From an uncultured Neisseria sp. (lineage in GTDB: Bacteria; Pseudomonadota; Gammaproteobacteria; Burkholderiales; Neisseriaceae): a stretch of DNA of 8,450 bases. The position numbers were made by a program, and so were the translations under genes. Below are positions 1 through 7,815 of this stretch, piece after piece; position 1 is the stretch's first letter, and every line of letters starts with the position of its first letter. The stretch lies in assembly GCA_947097615.1 (NCBI GenBank), contig CAMURX010000068.1, positions 1 to 8,450 on the forward strand. The letters are read 5' to 3'. Below the pieces are notes generated by a model that saw only the letters and a list, made by a program, of their open reading frames with translations, had not been told where the DNA came from and ran no database searches.

Positions 1-246
1 GGCGGCCTGTTCGAGGATGGGAAACAGAAAGGTGTAGTAGTGGCGCAAATCGGCTATCGGGTGCTGCTCGAAGTATTTGAGCCATTCGCGGCGCACGGCT
101 TTGCGGGATGCGGGGTCTTGTTGGAGTTGGGCGAGGTTGTGGCCGAGCATGGCGGCCAGGGGGTTGGGCTCGGGCGGGGGTGTGCCGCTGTGGCCGTCTG
201 AAAGTTTGGCGGCGGGGTTGGTTTTTTTGCGGAAGAAGGAGAACAT
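1..246 (-). CDS. Unrecognised protein, N-terminal 82 residues (runs off left edge)
   Basis: I do not recognise this gene. The reading frame is open from an ATG at 246 to the window edge, giving 82 codons, and begins MFSFFRKKTNPAAKLSDG. A basic N-terminus is followed by a Pro/Gly-rich linker (about residues 20-30) and then a charged, probably helical part (AAMLGHNLAQLQQDP, AVRREWLKYFEQHP, LRHYYTFLFPILEQ). There is no convincing signal peptide or membrane segment in the visible part. A DUS core lies in frame and encodes the LSDG at residues 15-18. No good Shine-Dalgarno precedes the ATG. The frame stays open upstream to a stop in the DUS hairpin near 424, with another ATG at 357, but that extension is Pro/Arg-rich and looks like non-coding GC-rich sequence, so I prefer 246. 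It lies downstream of the TPR gene on the same strand, beyond a 196-base gap. Function unknown; the carboxyl part lies outside the window. Confidence 0.6.
   Translation of the reverse strand, partial: MFSFFRKKTNPAAKLSDGHSGTPPPEPNPLAAMLGHNLAQLQQDPASRKAVRREWLKYFEQHPIADLRHYYTFLFPILEQAA
191..202 (+). repeat. DNA uptake sequence inside the left-edge gene (variant first base)
   Basis: TGGCCGTCTGAA contains the full 10-base neisserial DUS core GCCGTCTGAA at 193-202, but has T where AG-DUS has A at the first position. It is in frame in the minus-strand gene and is read as Leu-Ser-Asp-Gly. It is the only complete DUS core in this window that lies well inside a coding region. Confidence 0.85.
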
Positions 247-402
247 GGCGGGCTGGCTTTTTGCGTGAGGTGGTAAAGTCGGGCGGGGTGGTTCGGGCGG
301 CTTTGGGCTGTATGGCGGGAAACGCGTGCGGTGTGGCAGATTTATCCGGCAGCGCATCCAGACCGCGTGCGTCGCTTGCGCCACACCCTGACTTAGCGGC
401 GG

Positions 403-453
403 AGGCCGTCTGAAAAACGTTTTTCAGACGGCCTTTGCTGTTTCAGACGGCCT
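403..453. repeat. Three-copy DUS cluster with perfect palindrome after the TPR gene
   Basis: Three AG-DUS copies lie here: plus orientation at 403-414, and minus orientation at 423-434 and 442-453. The first two form a perfect 32-base palindrome (403-434) able to fold into a very stable hairpin. On the minus strand, the sense for the TPR gene, no U-run follows the hairpin, so it is a poor classical intrinsic terminator in that direction. On the plus strand, pairing 403-415 with 441-453 would be followed by TTTTCTTTTT, a good U-tract, but no plus-strand gene ends here. The 442-453 copy also supplies the end of the TPR gene. Likely roles are DNA uptake and transcript 3'-end formation or stabilisation. 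Confidence 0.9.
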
Positions 454-2317
454 TTTTCTTTTTGGCGGGGGCGGGGGCGGGTTTGCTTTTGCCGGTTTCG
501 GCTGCGGGTTTGTCGGAGATGCCGAGGCGGCGCAGGGTGTCGTTCAGGACGCGGGTGTTGCCGCCGGCGGCACGCCCTTGTTTGAAGGTGTCGCGGGCTT
601 CGTCTTTGCGGCCGAGTGTCCACAGGACTTCGCCCAGGTGGGCGGCAACTTCGGCTTCGGGGTGTTCTTTGAAGGCGTATTGCAGGTAGGGTAGGGCGGC
701 TTCGGGGTCGCCTTTGAGGAAGTAGGCCCAGCCGAGGCTGTCGTTGACGGCGGGTTCTTCGGGCAGTTGTTCGAAGGCGGCGCTGATGAGGGGGAAGGCT
801 TCTTCGATTTGGGGGGTGGGCAGGGTGAGCAGGGTGTAGCCGAGGGCGTTTTGTGCGTTGGGGTTGCCGGGGGAGAGTTCGAGGTAGCGGCGCAAGTCGG
901 CGACGGCTTTGGCGGGTTGGCCGAGGCGGTCGCTGTAGATCATGGCGCGCTGGTAGAGGATGTTGCCGGTCATTTCGGCGTTGCCGGGCTGTTTGGCGGC
1001 GTTTTCGTAGAGGCGGTTGAGTTCGGCGAGTGCCTGTTTGGCATTGCTGCTGTGGCCGATGACGATGAGTTCGATGCCGGCGAGGTGGGCGGCGTCGAAG
1101 AAGCGTCCTTGGCGGGCGGTCATGCGGCGGGCGCGGCGGACTTCGGCGGCGGCCTGCGGCCATTTTTGTTCTTCGGCATACAGCGAGGCGGCGAGGACGG
1201 CTTTGTCGAAGGCGTAGTCGGGGGAGTGGATTTTGTCGAGCCAGCCGTGTGCTTCGGTGTAGCGTTTGTTGTCGGCGTTGCGCATGACGGCGATGACGGC
1301 GGCACGGCTTTGCTGTTCCTGCGTGCCGCTTTGGTAGGCTTTGGTGAGGTAGGAGAGGATTTCGTCGAGCGGGGCTTGGCGTCCGGCGGACAGGAGGGCG
1401 GCCTGGATGTAGAGGTCGGCGTTGGGGCGTTTGTCGATGAGTTCGCGCAGGAGTTTGCCGGCCTCTTCTTTTTTGTTGGCGAAGATGAGGGCTTCGACTT
1501 GGAGTTCTTGCCAGACGGGGGAGAGTTTGGCGGTGTCGGTTTCGGCGAAGAAGCGGTTGATGATGTCAGGTTTGCGCTGACCGATCAGGCGCATGGTGAG
1601 GTAGGTGGGGGGGAGGATGTCGCTGTCGAGCGCGGCCAGGCGTTGCAAGGCCTGAACGGCGGCGGCGGTTTTGTCGTTGAGGGCGCTGAGGATGGCGTCG
1701 GCGATGACGGCGTCGGGTTTGTCGGGGTAGGCTTTGGCGCGGTTGTGGACAGGTTCTTCCATGAGTTTGGCCACGGCGGGGTTTTGCGCGGCAGTTTGGG
1801 CGGTGAGCAGGAAGATGCGGCTGCGCTGGCCTTCGTCGGCGCCTTCGAGGGCGGCGTCGAAGCCTTCGCGGGCGTTGGCGTAATGGCCGCGCACCATGTC
1901 GCGCATCCAGGTGATGCGTTTGAGGGCGGGGCCGGGGACGGGTTCGATTTTCAGCCAGCGCTGGTAGATTTGTTCGGCCTGTTCGTAAGCGCCGAGGCCG
2001 ACGGCCATGTCCATCGCGCGTTCGGCCACTTCGGGGTCGCGGGTGCGTTCGAGCATGACGAGATAGGTACCTAGGGCGGTGGCGGGGTCGCCTTTGTGCA
2101 GGGCGATTTCGGCGCCGAAGAGGGTGAAGGCGTCGTTGGTACGTTTGACGACGGCTTCGCGGCGGGCGGCTTCAGCGGCGTCGATGGTGATGTGGCGGTG
2201 GCTGCCAACCTTTGTGACGGGGCGGCCGCTTGTGCCTGCGGCGTGGAGGGCGGAGGCGGCGAGTGTCAGCAGGATGGTGAGGGCGGCGGTGGTCAGGCGG
2301 GATTTTTTGTCAGACAT
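443..2317 (-). CDS. Secreted tetratricopeptide-repeat (TPR) protein, 624 aa
   Basis: This is a large, probably periplasmic protein of helical repeats that would act as a protein-protein interaction scaffold; the partner is not evident. Residues 1-26 look like a Sec signal peptide: MSDKKSR, then a hydrophobic stretch AALTILLTLAASAL, with cleavage plausible after LHA (residue 26). The rest is TPR-like helical hairpins throughout, weak in the middle and clearest at about 452-483, 487-518, 522-553 and 555-588 (for example NALGYTLL, NDSLGWAYFLKGDPEAALPYL, AAHLGEVLWTLGRKDEA). This C-terminal pattern is typical of a proteobacterial TPR family of about 550-620 residues. The tail 602-624 is a low-complexity Lys/Pro/Ala run, and its last codons come from the DUS at 442-453. 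The gene follows secA after a strong terminator and has its own candidate promoter, so it is probably transcribed separately. A GAGAA element before the ATG is a weak ribosome binding site. TPR call is firm; exact role unknown. Confidence 0.88.
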   Translation of the reverse strand: MSDKKSRLTTAALTILLTLAASALHAAGTSGRPVTKVGSHRHITIDAAEAARREAVVKRTNDAFTLFGAEIALHKGDPATALGTYLVMLERTRDPEVAERAMDMAVGLGAYEQAEQIYQRWLKIEPVPGPALKRITWMRDMVRGHYANAREGFDAALEGADEGQRSRIFLLTAQTAAQNPAVAKLMEEPVHNRAKAYPDKPDAVIADAILSALNDKTAAAVQALQRLAALDSDILPPTYLTMRLIGQRKPDIINRFFAETDTAKLSPVWQELQVEALIFANKKEEAGKLLRELIDKRPNADLYIQAALLSAGRQAPLDEILSYLTKAYQSGTQEQQSRAAVIAVMRNADNKRYTEAHGWLDKIHSPDYAFDKAVLAASLYAEEQKWPQAAAEVRRARRMTARQGRFFDAAHLAGIELIVIGHSSNAKQALAELNRLYENAAKQPGNAEMTGNILYQRAMIYSDRLGQPAKAVADLRRYLELSPGNPNAQNALGYTLLTLPTPQIEEAFPLISAAFEQLPEEPAVNDSLGWAYFLKGDPEAALPYLQYAFKEHPEAEVAAHLGEVLWTLGRKDEARDTFKQGRAAGGNTRVLNDTLRRLGISDKPAAETGKSKPAPAPAKKKKAV

Positions 2318-2401
2318 GGTGTTCTCGGTGGGTGCTGGGGGCGGTCTGGCGGGCGGTTCGGACTTTGCGCGGCGGCGGTTTGGCTGCGTTGAAATCCGGC
2401 T

Positions 2402-2413
2402 TTCAGACGGCCT
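2402..2413 (-). repeat. DNA uptake sequence (AG-DUS) in the TPR gene leader
   Basis: A single perfect AGGCCGTCTGAA copy read on the minus strand. It lies between the candidate promoter and the start codon of the TPR gene and has no inverted partner nearby, so it is probably an uptake signal only. Confidence 0.9.
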
Positions 2414-2430
2414 GTAACGGAAAGGGGGCT

Positions 2431-2439
2431 ACTTTAACA
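2431..2439 (-). promoter_or_regulatory. Candidate extended -10 promoter for the TPR gene
   Basis: On the minus strand TGTTAAAGT gives an extended -10 (TG, one base, then TAAAGT, 4 of 6 to TATAAT). A second AT-rich block, TATAAA near 2455-2460, lies just upstream. No good -35 is seen at 16-18 bases. It resembles the stronger TGTTAAAAT upstream of secA. The implied leader is about 110 bases. Confidence 0.35.
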
Positions 2440-2507
2440 TACGGCGGAATGAATTTTATAGCGATTGGCTTGCAGGGGTGGTTTGCCGGCTGGCGCAGGC
2501 GGATGTG

Positions 2508-2549
2508 AAAACTGCGCCGCAAAGCACAAAGTTGCTTTGCGGCGCAGTT
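2508..2549 (-). terminator. Intrinsic terminator of secA
   Basis: A perfect 17-bp inverted repeat (arms 2510-2526 and 2533-2549, GC-rich centre GCGCCGC, six-base loop) begins 22 bases after the secA stop codon. On the minus strand it ends in TTTT. Unlike other 3' hairpins here it contains no DUS. It separates secA from the TPR gene. Confidence 0.85.
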
Positions 2550-2571
2550 GGCGCTTGCTGCGGAGGCGGCG

Positions 2572-5340
<2,769 letters not shown>

Positions 5341-5378
5341 GGGATTTTTGAACCTGTTTTTAAAGGCGGTAACGGCGC

Positions 5379-5387
5379 ATTTTAACA
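5379..5387 (-). promoter_or_regulatory. Extended -10 promoter of secA
   Basis: On the minus strand TGTTAAAAT is an extended -10 (TG plus TAAAAT, 5 of 6 to TATAAT), 38 bases before the secA ATG. The -35 zone is only T-rich (TTATTT) and belongs to the U-tail of the preceding hairpin. A DUS occupies the spacer. The implied leader is short, about 30 bases. Confidence 0.5.
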
Positions 5388-5388
5388 C

Positions 5389-5400
5389 AGGCCGTCTGAA
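5389..5400 (+). repeat. DNA uptake sequence (AG-DUS) upstream of secA
   Basis: Perfect AGGCCGTCTGAA on the plus strand, placed between the secA -10 and its -35 region, directly after the U-rich tail of the 5410-5432 hairpin. Confidence 0.9.
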
Positions 5401-5432
5401 ATAAATAATCCGCCCGCATGGGGTGCGGGCGG
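5399..5432 (-). terminator. Probable intrinsic terminator between the FAH-family gene and secA
   Basis: A perfect 9-bp GC-rich stem (arms 5410-5418 and 5424-5432, five-base loop) is followed on the minus strand by ATTATTTATTT. It would stop transcripts coming from the FAH-family gene before the secA promoter. It sits about 70 bases upstream of secA, so it is probably outside the secA leader. The U-tract is interrupted by A, hence moderate confidence. Confidence 0.6.
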
Positions 5433-5475
5433 TTGCGGAGGGGTTGTTTTTCGCGGGAACGGGGCTTGGGTGGGT

Positions 5476-5535
5476 TTCAGACGGCCTTTTCTGTTTTGCG
5501 GCATGAGGCCGTCTGAAAAGTATTCAGACGGCCTC
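5476..5535. repeat. Three-copy DUS cluster downstream of the FAH-family gene
   Basis: AG-DUS copies lie at 5476-5487 (minus), 5506-5517 (plus) and 5523-5534 (minus). The 5505-5517 and 5523-5535 arms form a perfect 13-bp hairpin with a five-base loop, starting 3 bases past the stop codon at 5539. The middle copy can instead pair with 5475-5487. Neither hairpin has a clean U-run on the minus strand; on the plus strand the first is followed by TTATTATT. This is the usual neisserial inverted-DUS 3' end, here with a spare third copy. Confidence 0.88.
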
Positions 5536-5538
5536 TTA

Positions 5539-6213
5539 TTATTCCGTTTGTTCCGTTGCTGCGGGGGTGACGGTAAACGCGGCCTGTATCAGGCCGCAGA
5601 GATCCAGTTCGAGCCTGTCGCCGCCGCTCAGACGGCCGACACCGGCAGGCGTGCCGGTGAAGACGATGTCGCCGCGGCGTAGGCCGTAGGTTGCTGCAAG
5701 ATGGCAGAGGACGGCGGGCAGGCTGTAAATCATCAGGGAGGTGTCGCCCTGCTGGCGCAGGATGCCGTTTTGCCGCAGGGAAAAGCGGGTGTGCAGCGGG
5801 TCGGGCAGGCGGTCGGCGGGCAGGAAGTCCGATACGCAGGCTGCGCTTTTGAATCCTTTGGCTTTTGTCCACGGCAGGCCTTTGTTTTTCAATTCGGTTT
5901 GGACATCTCGGGCGGTGAGGTCGAGGCCGGCGGCGTAGCCTGCGACCAGGGCGAGGGCGTTGTTTTCGTCTAGGCTGTCGGCGTCGCTGCCGATCAGCAG
6001 CACCAGTTCTGCTTCGTAATGCACGTCGGCGCTGTATGCGGGCAGGCGGATTTGTCCGCCGTTGCGCAGGAGGGCGGAGTTGGGTTTGAGGAAAACCAGC
6101 GGCTCGGTCGGGGTTTCGTTTTGCAGCTCGGCGATGTGGTCTACATAGTTGCGGCCGATGCAGTAGATGTTGTTGGCGCGGACGGGGCGGGAATCAAGCA
6201 GGATGTCGGTCAT
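5539..6213 (-). CDS. Fumarylacetoacetate hydrolase-family protein, FAHD1/YcgM-like (224 aa)
   Basis: This is probably a cytosolic, Mg-dependent enzyme acting on small 2-oxo acids, as acylpyruvase, oxaloacetate decarboxylase or oxaloacetate tautomerase; family members differ and the substrate cannot be read from sequence. Length and order match the single-domain FAHD1 type: IYCIGRNYVDHIAEL (residues 16-30) with lid His26 and Glu29; FLKPNSAL; metal ligands Glu67 and Glu69 in VHYEAELVLLIG and Asp98 in GLDLTARD; KGLPWTKAKGF with Lys119; SLMIYSLP; and RRGDIVFTGTPAGVG. All expected catalytic residues are present. An AAGGA ribosome binding site lies 6 bases before the ATG. It stands alone: the bfrB terminator lies upstream and DUS hairpins downstream. 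The start at MTDILLDSRPV is well supported by the ribosome binding site. Confidence 0.93.
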   Translation of the reverse strand: MTDILLDSRPVRANNIYCIGRNYVDHIAELQNETPTEPLVFLKPNSALLRNGGQIRLPAYSADVHYEAELVLLIGSDADSLDENNALALVAGYAAGLDLTARDVQTELKNKGLPWTKAKGFKSAACVSDFLPADRLPDPLHTRFSLRQNGILRQQGDTSLMIYSLPAVLCHLAATYGLRRGDIVFTGTPAGVGRLSGGDRLELDLCGLIQAAFTVTPAATEQTE

Positions 6214-6248
6214 GGTGTTTCCTTTTGCGGATGTGACGGAAGGTCTGT

Positions 6249-6305
6249 TTCAGACGGCCTTTTCGGCTGCTTTGCCTTTCAGACGGCCTGAGGCCGTTTG
6301 AAAGG
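6249..6305. repeat. Three-copy DUS cluster with one mutated copy, in the FAH-family leader
   Basis: Perfect AG-DUS copies lie on the minus strand at 6249-6260 and 6278-6289. A plus-strand copy at 6291-6302 reads AGGCCGTTTGAA, one base off. Positions 6275-6289 and 6291-6305 form a 15-bp inverted repeat with one non-Watson-Crick position and almost no loop. It lies between the candidate promoter and start codon of the FAH-family gene, so it may be transcribed in that leader, unlike the other two clusters, which follow genes. Confidence 0.85.
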
Positions 6306-6320
6306 ACATATGGCGGGTGG

Positions 6321-6326
6321 ATTGTA
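6321..6326 (-). promoter_or_regulatory. Candidate -10 box for the FAH-family gene
   Basis: TACAAT on the minus strand (5 of 6 to TATAAT), between the bfrB terminator and the FAH-family gene. The -35 position (ACGGCA at 17 bases) matches in only 3 of 6 positions. It is the best candidate in this gap. Confidence 0.35.
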
Positions 6327-6360
6327 GCGTGTTTACCGGCCGGTGCCGTTTGCCGCCGAC

Positions 6361-6395
6361 AAAAAAAACGGCATACCGTTTTTGCGGTATGCCGT
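6361..6395 (-). terminator. Intrinsic terminator of the bfrA-bfrB operon
   Basis: A perfect 11-bp stem (6368-6378 with 6385-6395, ACGGCATACCG), a six-base loop, and on the minus strand an uninterrupted run of eight T (6368-6361). It lies about 60 bases past the bfrB stop. This is the clearest terminator in the window and contains no DUS. Confidence 0.93.
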
Positions 6396-6454
6396 GACAG
6401 GGTGCAGGGTTGCTGCTTGTTTGGCAGTGGTTTGCAGCGGCGGTTTGTTCCGCC

Positions 6455-6928
6455 TTAGTCCTCTTGCGCCCCGAGTTGCAGGTAGTTGGGCAGGCCCATT
6501 TTGGCAATCAGTTCCTGCTGGGTTTCCAGCCAGTCGATGTGCTCTTCGTTGACGTTTTTCTGTTTTTCCAACAGCGCGCGGCTGACATAGTCCTGGCTTT
6601 CTTCGCACAGGGCGATGGCGGCGGCCAGCTCGGCATGTTTTTCTTCCTCTTTGGCCAAGTCGCATTTGATGATTTCTTCGGTGTTTTCACCGATCAGGAG
6701 CTTGCCCAGCTCTTGCAGGTTGGGCAGTCCTTCGAGCATCAGGATGCGTTCGATCAGGGCGTCGGCGGATTTCATTTCGCGGATGGACTGCTTGTAGAAA
6801 TGTTCCGACAGCTCTTCCAAGCCCCAGTTTTTCAGGATGCGGGCGTGGAGGAAGTATTGGTTGATGGTCACCAGCAAAAGGCCGAGGTTTTTGTTCAGCC
6901 CGCGGATGACGTTGCGGTCGCCTTGCAT
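6455..6928 (-). CDS. bfrB: Bacterioferritin subunit B, haem-binding type (157 aa)
   Basis: This is a subunit of the 24-mer iron-storage shell that holds ferric iron and protects against iron-driven oxidative damage in the cytosol. The four-helix Bfr fold is plain: [37 protein letters not shown] and [14 protein letters not shown]. By alignment to E. coli Bfr (E18, E51, M52, H54, E94, E127, H130), this subunit keeps E51, haem ligand M52, E94 and H130, but has Leu18, Ser54 and Asn127. The di-iron ferroxidase site is therefore probably not functional on its own. Neisserial BfrB is also 157 residues and pairs with BfrA. An AAGGA ribosome binding site lies 7 bases before the ATG in the 24-base gap after bfrA, so the two are co-transcribed. 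A strong terminator follows. Confidence 0.96.
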   Translation of the reverse strand: MQGDRNVIRGLNKNLGLLLVTINQYFLHARILKNWGLEELSEHFYKQSIREMKSADALIERILMLEGLPNLQELGKLLIGENTEEIIKCDLAKEEEKHAELAAAIALCEESQDYVSRALLEKQKNVNEEHIDWLETQQELIAKMGLPNYLQLGAQED

Positions 6929-6952
6929 GTTTCTTTCCTTTTGTGTGGCTGT

Positions 6953-7417
6953 TTACAGCTGGCTTTGGGTGTAGTTTTCCAGACCCATGATGTCGATCAG
7001 GCGCAGCTGCTGTTCGAGCCAGTGGGCGTGGTCTTCTTCGGTGTCGGCCAGTTGTTTGACCATGATGTCGCGGGTGACGTAGTCCTGTTTTTCCTCGCAC
7101 AGTTTGATGCCTTTTTTCAGTGCGGCGCGCACTTCCAATTCGGTGTTCAAATCGGCTTTGAGCATGGAGGGCAGGTCGCTGCCGATGTTCAGCGCGGTGG
7201 GTACCATGTTGGGTGTGCCGCCCAGCATCAGGATGCGGCGGATAAACTGTTCGGCGTGTTCGGTTTCTTCCACCATTTCGTGGCCAAGACGCTCGAAGAG
7301 TTTGCTGTAGCCCCATTCGGAGTACATGCGGGAGTGGATGAAGTATTGGTCGCGTGCGGCCAACTCGCCCGCCAAAAGTTCGTTCATATAATCGATGACT
7401 GCTTTATCGCCTTGCAT
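6953..7417 (-). CDS. bfrA: Bacterioferritin subunit A, ferroxidase type (154 aa)
   Basis: This is the partner subunit of the bacterioferritin shell, expected to oxidise Fe(II) at a di-iron site before storage. The start [15 protein letters not shown] matches the family N-terminus and has AAGGA 7 bases upstream; an upstream ATG at 7549 would add 44 unrelated residues and overlap the promoter. Residues equivalent to the E. coli ferroxidase ligands are all present: E18, E51, H54, E93 (equivalent of E94, after a one-residue deletion), E127 and H130. The haem Met52 is replaced by Thr52. The length equals gonococcal BfrA (154). First gene of the operon, with a promoter and a candidate Fur site upstream. 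In N. gonorrhoeae the two subunits are encoded in tandem and reported to form a mixed shell; the same is inferred here. Confidence 0.96.
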   Translation of the reverse strand: MQGDKAVIDYMNELLAGELAARDQYFIHSRMYSEWGYSKLFERLGHEMVEETEHAEQFIRRILMLGGTPNMVPTALNIGSDLPSMLKADLNTELEVRAALKKGIKLCEEKQDYVTRDIMVKQLADTEEDHAHWLEQQLRLIDIMGLENYTQSQL

Positions 7418-7521
7418 AATTATTTCCTTGTTTGTCCGGATTAAAAAAAATCGGTGTGGTTTGGGTTTGGCAGAAGGTTTGTGTCCCGCCTTGTTTCGGG
7501 CGGCGTTTTTTGAATGGGCGC

Positions 7522-7549
7522 ATTCTAGCAGCGCCAAAACGCAATGCAA
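7522..7549 (-). promoter_or_regulatory. Promoter of bfrA-bfrB
   Basis: On the minus strand TTGCAT (7549-7544), a 16-base spacer, then TAGAAT (7527-7522, 5 of 6 to TATAAT). The expected transcript start is near 7515, giving a leader of about 100 bases. That leader includes a short GC stem (7486-7490 with 7499-7503) and a run of eight T. Confidence 0.6.
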
Positions 7550-7558
7550 CTTTTCTTT

Positions 7559-7577
7559 TAAAATACAAACAATTATC
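7559..7577 (-). promoter_or_regulatory. Candidate Fur box upstream of bfrA
   Basis: The minus-strand 19-mer begins GATAAT and ends TATTTTA; I count 11 of 19 matches to the classical Fur consensus, with the first half-site perfect. It ends 9 bases upstream of the -35. A partial Fur match in the same position has been reported for gonococcal bfrA. Being upstream of the -35, it could support activation as well as repression; the sequence does not decide. Confidence 0.45.
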
Positions 7578-7601
7578 AGGCGAAAGGCTGGGGCTTGAAG
7601 A

Positions 7602-7613
7602 AGGCTGTCTGAA
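7602..7613 (+). repeat. Degenerate DNA uptake sequence
   Basis: AGGCTGTCTGAA differs from AG-DUS by one base (T for C at position 5). It lies between the divergent bfrA and typA promoters. Uptake activity is probably reduced compared with a perfect copy. Confidence 0.6.
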
Positions 7614-7710
7614 AGTATTGCTTTGTTTCCTTTGGGGTTTTAATCCGTTTGATTTTAATAAAAGCTCTCAATAAATTTTGTTATTTACATAGTTTAACCA
7701 AATGCAAGAA
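7614..7710. other. AT-rich stretch between bfrA and typA
   Basis: This part of the nearly 400-base divergent intergenic region is strikingly AT-rich against GC-rich surroundings. I see no gene in it. It holds a weak plus-strand promoter-like pair, TTGATT (7649-7654) and TAAATT (7672-7677) with a 17-base spacer, which could be a second, distal typA promoter. A 7-bp stem (7717-7723 with 7731-7737) lies just beyond. Confidence 0.4.
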
Positions 7711-7747
7711 AGCGCCCGTGCAACAGCCTTTTGCACGCGGTAAAAAT

Positions 7748-7776
7748 CCGACCCTGCGGCGGCAAAGTGCTATAAT
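7748..7776 (+). promoter_or_regulatory. Promoter of typA
   Basis: TATAAT at 7771-7776 is a perfect -10 preceded by TGC, making an extended -10. CCGACC at 7748-7753 (3 of 6 to TTGACA) sits at a 17-base spacing. The transcript would start near 7783, about 30 bases before the typA ATG. A 7-bp inverted repeat (7756-7762 with 7777-7783) flanks the -10. Confidence 0.7.
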
Positions 7777-7815
7777 CCGCCGCTTTTCCATTCCGTCAGC
7801 AAAAGTACAAAACTT

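Noticed and set aside
330..387. 8-base inverted pair GGTGTGGC/GCCACACC with direct repeat CGCGTGCG upstream of the left-edge gene
   Set aside because: Arms are short and 42 bases apart in GC-rich DNA, so this is likely chance; no link to a known regulator site.
403..434. DUS palindrome as a classical intrinsic terminator for the TPR gene
   Set aside because: No U-run follows it on the minus strand, so I list it as a repeat cluster and leave its 3'-end role open.
767..2074. Long open frame on the plus strand, 435 codons, Gly/Val/Phe-rich
   Set aside because: It is antisense to the TPR gene. Its composition is what results from reading the complement of GC-rich codons, it has no family motifs, and the minus-strand frame has a signal peptide and TPR pattern.
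5341..5388. N-terminal extension of secA from a GTG at 5388
   Set aside because: The 16 extra residues do not belong to the SecA family start and overlap the extended -10 element; ATG at 5340 gives the standard N-terminus.
6410..7444. Plus-strand frame of 344 codons over bfrA-bfrB
   Set aside because: It is antisense to two unmistakable bacterioferritin genes with good ribosome binding sites; no recognisable protein features.
7418..7549. N-terminal extension of bfrA from an ATG at 7549
   Set aside because: It would add 44 non-family residues and run through the promoter; ATG at 7417 has an AAGGA site and gives the expected 154 residues.
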